This document shows, piece by piece, positions 40,501-42,250 of a DNA stretch of 42,250 bases. The stretch comes from Alphaproteobacteria bacterium 65-37. GTDB taxonomy: Bacteria > Pseudomonadota > Alphaproteobacteria > Reyranellales > Reyranellaceae. A program made the translations under genes and the position numbers. The notes beneath the pieces are model-generated. The model was not told the origin of the DNA, searched no databases, and saw only the letters and a list, made by a program, of their open reading frames with translations. The stretch lies in contig MKRV01000010.1 in NCBI GenBank assembly GCA_001897995.1, positions 1 to 42,250 on the forward strand. Direction: 5' to 3'. Each line of letters opens with the position of its first letter. Position 1 is the first letter of the stretch.

Positions 40501-42250
40501 TCACACGGCTGGTGCCGGAGGGTTGACGATCGACGCGACCATCGTTTCCGGCGGCGCGCACGGCATCGACGCGCACAACACGGGCGGCGGTGCGACGAGG
40601 GTCGCGGCCAGAGGCGACGTCCTCGGCGGGATAGGCACCGGCATTTTTGCCAATCACGAAGGGGGTGCTGCCGGGCTGACAGTGGACGCAGCCGGTGTCT
40701 CGGGCGGGACGAACGGCATAGACGCGCGCAACACCGGCGGCGGCGCCACGAGGGTCACGGCCACGGGCCAGGTTCGCGGCGGTACGGGAATCGGACTTTC
40801 GGTCACGACAGAAGGGAGCGCGACGGACACAACGATCAGTGCCGTCGACGTTGCCGGCGGAGGATCGTTCGGCCTCAGGAGCTACAATGGCGGCAGCGGG
40901 TCGACGGCAATCGTGGCGACCGGGGCGGTCTCGTCGGCCATGGGCGACGGCATTGCCGCGCGCAACATCTCCTCAACGACCAACTTGACGATCGACGCGG
41001 CGACGGTGACGGCAGCCGGTACCGGTATCCGGACGATCAATGAAGGTGCCGGCCTGACGTCGGTGATCGCCGCTGGACCGGTCCAGGGTGGGTTTGCCGG
41101 CATCTGGGTTGCGAACGGCACGGCGACGACGAGCCTGACGGTGAATGCGGCGGCAGTGAGCGGCGGGACATACGGTATCCTCGCCGTGAACGGCGGCACC
41201 GACATCACCTCGGTGACGGCGACGGGCAATGCGGTCGGCGGCCAAGCCTATGGCATCGTCGCTGTGAACGGCTCCGTGACCTTGGGTGTGGACGGATCGG
41301 TGAGCAACGTTGCCGGCAACAACGGCACTTCTCTTTCGGTCGACGCCGTCGGCGCCAGTGGTGGCTTCGCGGGTATCTATGCCGTCAACGCCGGAACCGG
41401 CCAGACGACAGTGAGGGCAAGCGGCGTGGTACAGGGCGGGGCCAACGCGGTCTTCGCCACGGCCAATAACCAGGCGGTCGATCTGCAGTTCGCGCCAACG
41501 GCAGTCGTGCGCAATACGAGCCTATTGTCGTCGGCGCTGGCGGTGAGCGCGTCGGGCAGCAGCGTGACCCTTGCCAACAGCGGCCAGTTGGCCGGCGCGG
41601 TGCAGCTTACCGGCCTGAACAATCAGGTGACCAACGGCGGCACGTGGTCGACGGCCGGCGCCGTCAGCAGTCTCGGCGGCCCGACCAGCCAGCTCACCAA
41701 CAGCGTGACCGGCACCATCCTCGCCGCATCGTCGGGAGGTACGTTGGAGACGACGCAATTCCAGGGCACTGGCAACTTCCTGAACCGCGGGGTCGTCACC
41801 TTGCGCGACGGTGGGGCAGGGGACGTCGTTCGTTTCGGCGGCAATGCCACCTTCGCTGCCACTTCGGTACAGGCGATCGACCTCGGCAACGGCATGGCCG
41901 ACAGGGTCGTTGTCGACGGCGTGGTCAATCTCTCGGGCACGCTCGCGGTGACGAAGACCGGCGGTAGCTTCCAGCTCGGTGGCCGCTACCCGGTGTTGAC
42001 GGCAGCCGGTGGCCTGAACGGCCGCTACAGTGCGCTCACGGGCGACGTCGGCCAGCTCTCGACCTTCTTCAGCGTGGTCGACGCCTACGACGCCAACAAT
42101 GCCTATCTTGAGGTGGCGCAGCAGCGGCCGTTTTCGGCGGTGGCTTTCACGCCCAACCAGACGGCGGCGGCCAATGGGGCGCAGAGCCTGCCGATCGGCA
42201 ATCCGCTGTTCAATGCCATCGCCACCCTGCAGACCGATGCGCAAGCGCGG
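37520..42250 (+). CDS. Giant autotransporter adhesin, 3'-truncated by the window edge
   Basis: At least 1577 residues, still open at the window end. The GTG at 37520 has AAGGGGG 7-8 bases upstream and an in-frame TGA just before, so it is the only good start. Residues 1-34 are a signal peptide (VANPRLRRSLHFSVSSGALAAG, then LSLMASPARA). Most of the passenger is a glycine/threonine/asparagine/valine-rich beta-helix of about 51-residue repeats (VDVTGG-x-x-GI, ARN-x-G-x-G-ATRVTATG). The last visible part, with GGRYPVLTAAGGLNGRYSAL and AFTPNQTAAANGAQSL, is the typical junction before the C-terminal beta-barrel (type Va secretion). The barrel itself lies outside the window. It is probably a surface adhesin. 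Confidence 0.9.
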   Translation, partial: MTVANPRLRRSLHFSVSSGALAAGLSLMASPARADCQLEFSIPNIIFVCSGSNTTTQAVSNAGITDVRTVAGFSVDTTTTGGNALDIQGLGRILYRDTFASPLTSPDAALSVWSTGDAGFLGSIGVETNGDITGRTGILATNAGSGAVEITSTGNILGTSGPGIQATGSGMGMTINVANVTSTGSAFAGFGIYAQNGGGGTNVFASGDVVSAAGTGIAIINDVTASEAFVSVNNVTGGTNGIRILNNGMFGTAVVATGAVAGTNGTGIFVESNVNGPGAAVTIAAVDVTGGVDGIRILNNGQGSFSPARTVIATTGDVIGGSGDGIGVANGAATTDLDITAVNVTGGNLGIVARNDGTGRTRIVATGRVSGGIVGITASNGTSTTDLTVEAVDVTGGQRGIFAANFGTGTTRVTSTGTVASTAAGGSGILVANGANGSDVSVAVADITGWDGIIVQNFGTGATVVTSTGNIVGTDGNFGLFATNAASATDLTVNVATVSHRRLQAIVVANEGSGATRITATGNVISGGGAGISARNGTTATDLRIDAVDVTGVVTGIFASNQGTGGTRVAATGRVTATAGTGILAVHLGGAAGLTVNAAGVSGGTNGIDARNTGGGATRVTAGGEVRGGTGFGLSVSTGGSATDIAINVVDIAGGGLFGISSFNGGSGATAITATGAVVSATGAGIAAHNTASTTNLTIEAATATGASVGIRATNEGVGLTSVTATGLVQGNSYGIDARNAVTTTNLIVNAAAVTGRLGGIAAQNDGSGATAVTATGAVAASAGTGIFANHSAGAGGLTIDATVVSGDVHGIDARNTGGGATRVTATGEVRGGAGGGLSVTTAGSATDITINAVDVAGGGSFGVSSLNGGSGSTAIRTTGTVSSATGDGIAARNIFSTTNLTIQAATVTGADVGIRATNEGVGLTSVTATGPVQGNVYGIDAQNAATATNLTLNVATVTGRLAGIVTRNAGSGDTTITAAGAVTASAGTGILADHTAGAGGLTIDATIVSGGAHGIDAHNTGGGATRVAARGDVLGGIGTGIFANHEGGAAGLTVDAAGVSGGTNGIDARNTGGGATRVTATGQVRGGTGIGLSVTTEGSATDTTISAVDVAGGGSFGLRSYNGGSGSTAIVATGAVSSAMGDGIAARNISSTTNLTIDAATVTAAGTGIRTINEGAGLTSVIAAGPVQGGFAGIWVANGTATTSLTVNAAAVSGGTYGILAVNGGTDITSVTATGNAVGGQAYGIVAVNGSVTLGVDGSVSNVAGNNGTSLSVDAVGASGGFAGIYAVNAGTGQTTVRASGVVQGGANAVFATANNQAVDLQFAPTAVVRNTSLLSSALAVSASGSSVTLANSGQLAGAVQLTGLNNQVTNGGTWSTAGAVSSLGGPTSQLTNSVTGTILAASSGGTLETTQFQGTGNFLNRGVVTLRDGGAGDVVRFGGNATFAATSVQAIDLGNGMADRVVVDGVVNLSGTLAVTKTGGSFQLGGRYPVLTAAGGLNGRYSALTGDVGQLSTFFSVVDAYDANNAYLEVAQQRPFSAVAFTPNQTAAANGAQSLPIGNPLFNAIATLQTDAQAR
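39296..39907 (+). repeat. 612-bp passenger repeat block, copy 1
   Basis: This begins at a GGGCTGACA codon triplet and is followed by an equivalent point exactly 612 bases later (39908) and again 612 bases later (40520). 612 is four times 153, the length of the basic 51-residue unit. Much of the DNA is near-identical between copies, including the stretch encoding GIRATNEGVGLTSVTATG. Confidence 0.75.
39908..40519 (+). repeat. 612-bp passenger repeat block, copy 2
   Basis: Same phase and length as the preceding block. It starts at GLTIDATVVSGDVHGIDARN and ends before the next GLTIDAT. Its DNA is closely similar to copy 1, with small codon changes, consistent with recent tandem duplication. Confidence 0.75.
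40520..41285 (+). repeat. Third repeat block with an extra 153-bp unit
   Basis: After 40520 a 153-bp unit intervenes (next equivalent codon at 40673) before the long block resumes, so the GLSVT landmark is 765 bases (five units) after its previous copy rather than 612. This shows unit-level gain or loss in addition to block duplication. Confidence 0.65.

Noticed and set aside
37847..40657. Long minus-strand frames across the autotransporter
   Set aside because: They are antisense readings of a repetitive passenger; the repeats themselves keep these frames open.
39296..41285. Regular repeats considered as a CRISPR array
   Set aside because: Units are 153 bp, in frame and coding, with no short conserved repeats separated by unique spacers.

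Overview
The window is GC-rich, densely coded DNA, most likely from an alphaproteobacterium of the Hyphomicrobiales/Rhodospirillales type. This rests on the GC-rich codon use, an IalB-like protein, a Kup transporter, ECF sigma signalling and an OprB-type porin. The genus cannot be fixed from sequence alone. No rRNA, tRNA, CRISPR array or insertion sequence was seen.

Layout. (1) 1-4.3 kb holds housekeeping and accessory genes: a partial MFS permease, an FMN reductase, an IalB-like periplasmic protein, a LysR regulator with a perfect dyad in front of it, and a coupled pair of a ferritin-like protein and 5-formyltetrahydrofolate cyclo-ligase. (2) 4.3-6.4 kb holds a periplasmic cytochrome c and a Tat-exported ferritin-like protein, divergent from an ECF sigma factor. 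The sigma factor is fused to an anti-sigma domain, and its end lies inside the neighbouring NRPS gene. (3) 6.3-18.9 kb is one unbroken run of eight minus-strand genes. In transcription order they are sugar porter, glucokinase, DegT/StrS aminotransferase, GMC oxidoreductase, OprB porin, second sugar porter, efflux MFS and a single-module NRPS. The NRPS adenylation domain reads as a beta-alanine-type code. The set looks like a pathway that imports a sugar, oxidises and aminates it, conjugates it to an amino acid and exports the product. (4) 19.1-20.1 kb encodes an unrecognised 308-residue protein. An inverted repeat TTGGAA-N11-TTCCAA lies upstream of it, and the same motif with one mismatch lies upstream of the eight-gene run, so the two may be co-regulated.

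(5) 20.3-22.6 kb holds a small secreted protein, an aldo/keto reductase and an SDR-like protein without the catalytic Tyr. (6) 22.8-32.7 kb resembles a prokaryotic immunity island. A SLOG-domain protein with four membrane helices converges on an operon of TIR protein (three TIR-like domains), a 1829-residue nSTAND1-type NTPase and a patatin phospholipase. TIR and NTPase genes overlap by ATGA. This set is the strongest candidate for an undescribed system: sensor NTPase, TIR nucleotide-signal enzyme, SLOG signal-binding membrane effector and lipase effector. (7) 32.8-35.9 kb holds a GNAT acetyltransferase, an alpha/beta hydrolase and Kup. (8) 36.2-42.25 kb holds a decayed AraC fragment, an intact AraC regulator, a 26-bp near-perfect palindrome and a very large autotransporter that runs off the right edge. 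Its passenger is built from 51-residue repeats that are themselves duplicated in 612-bp blocks.
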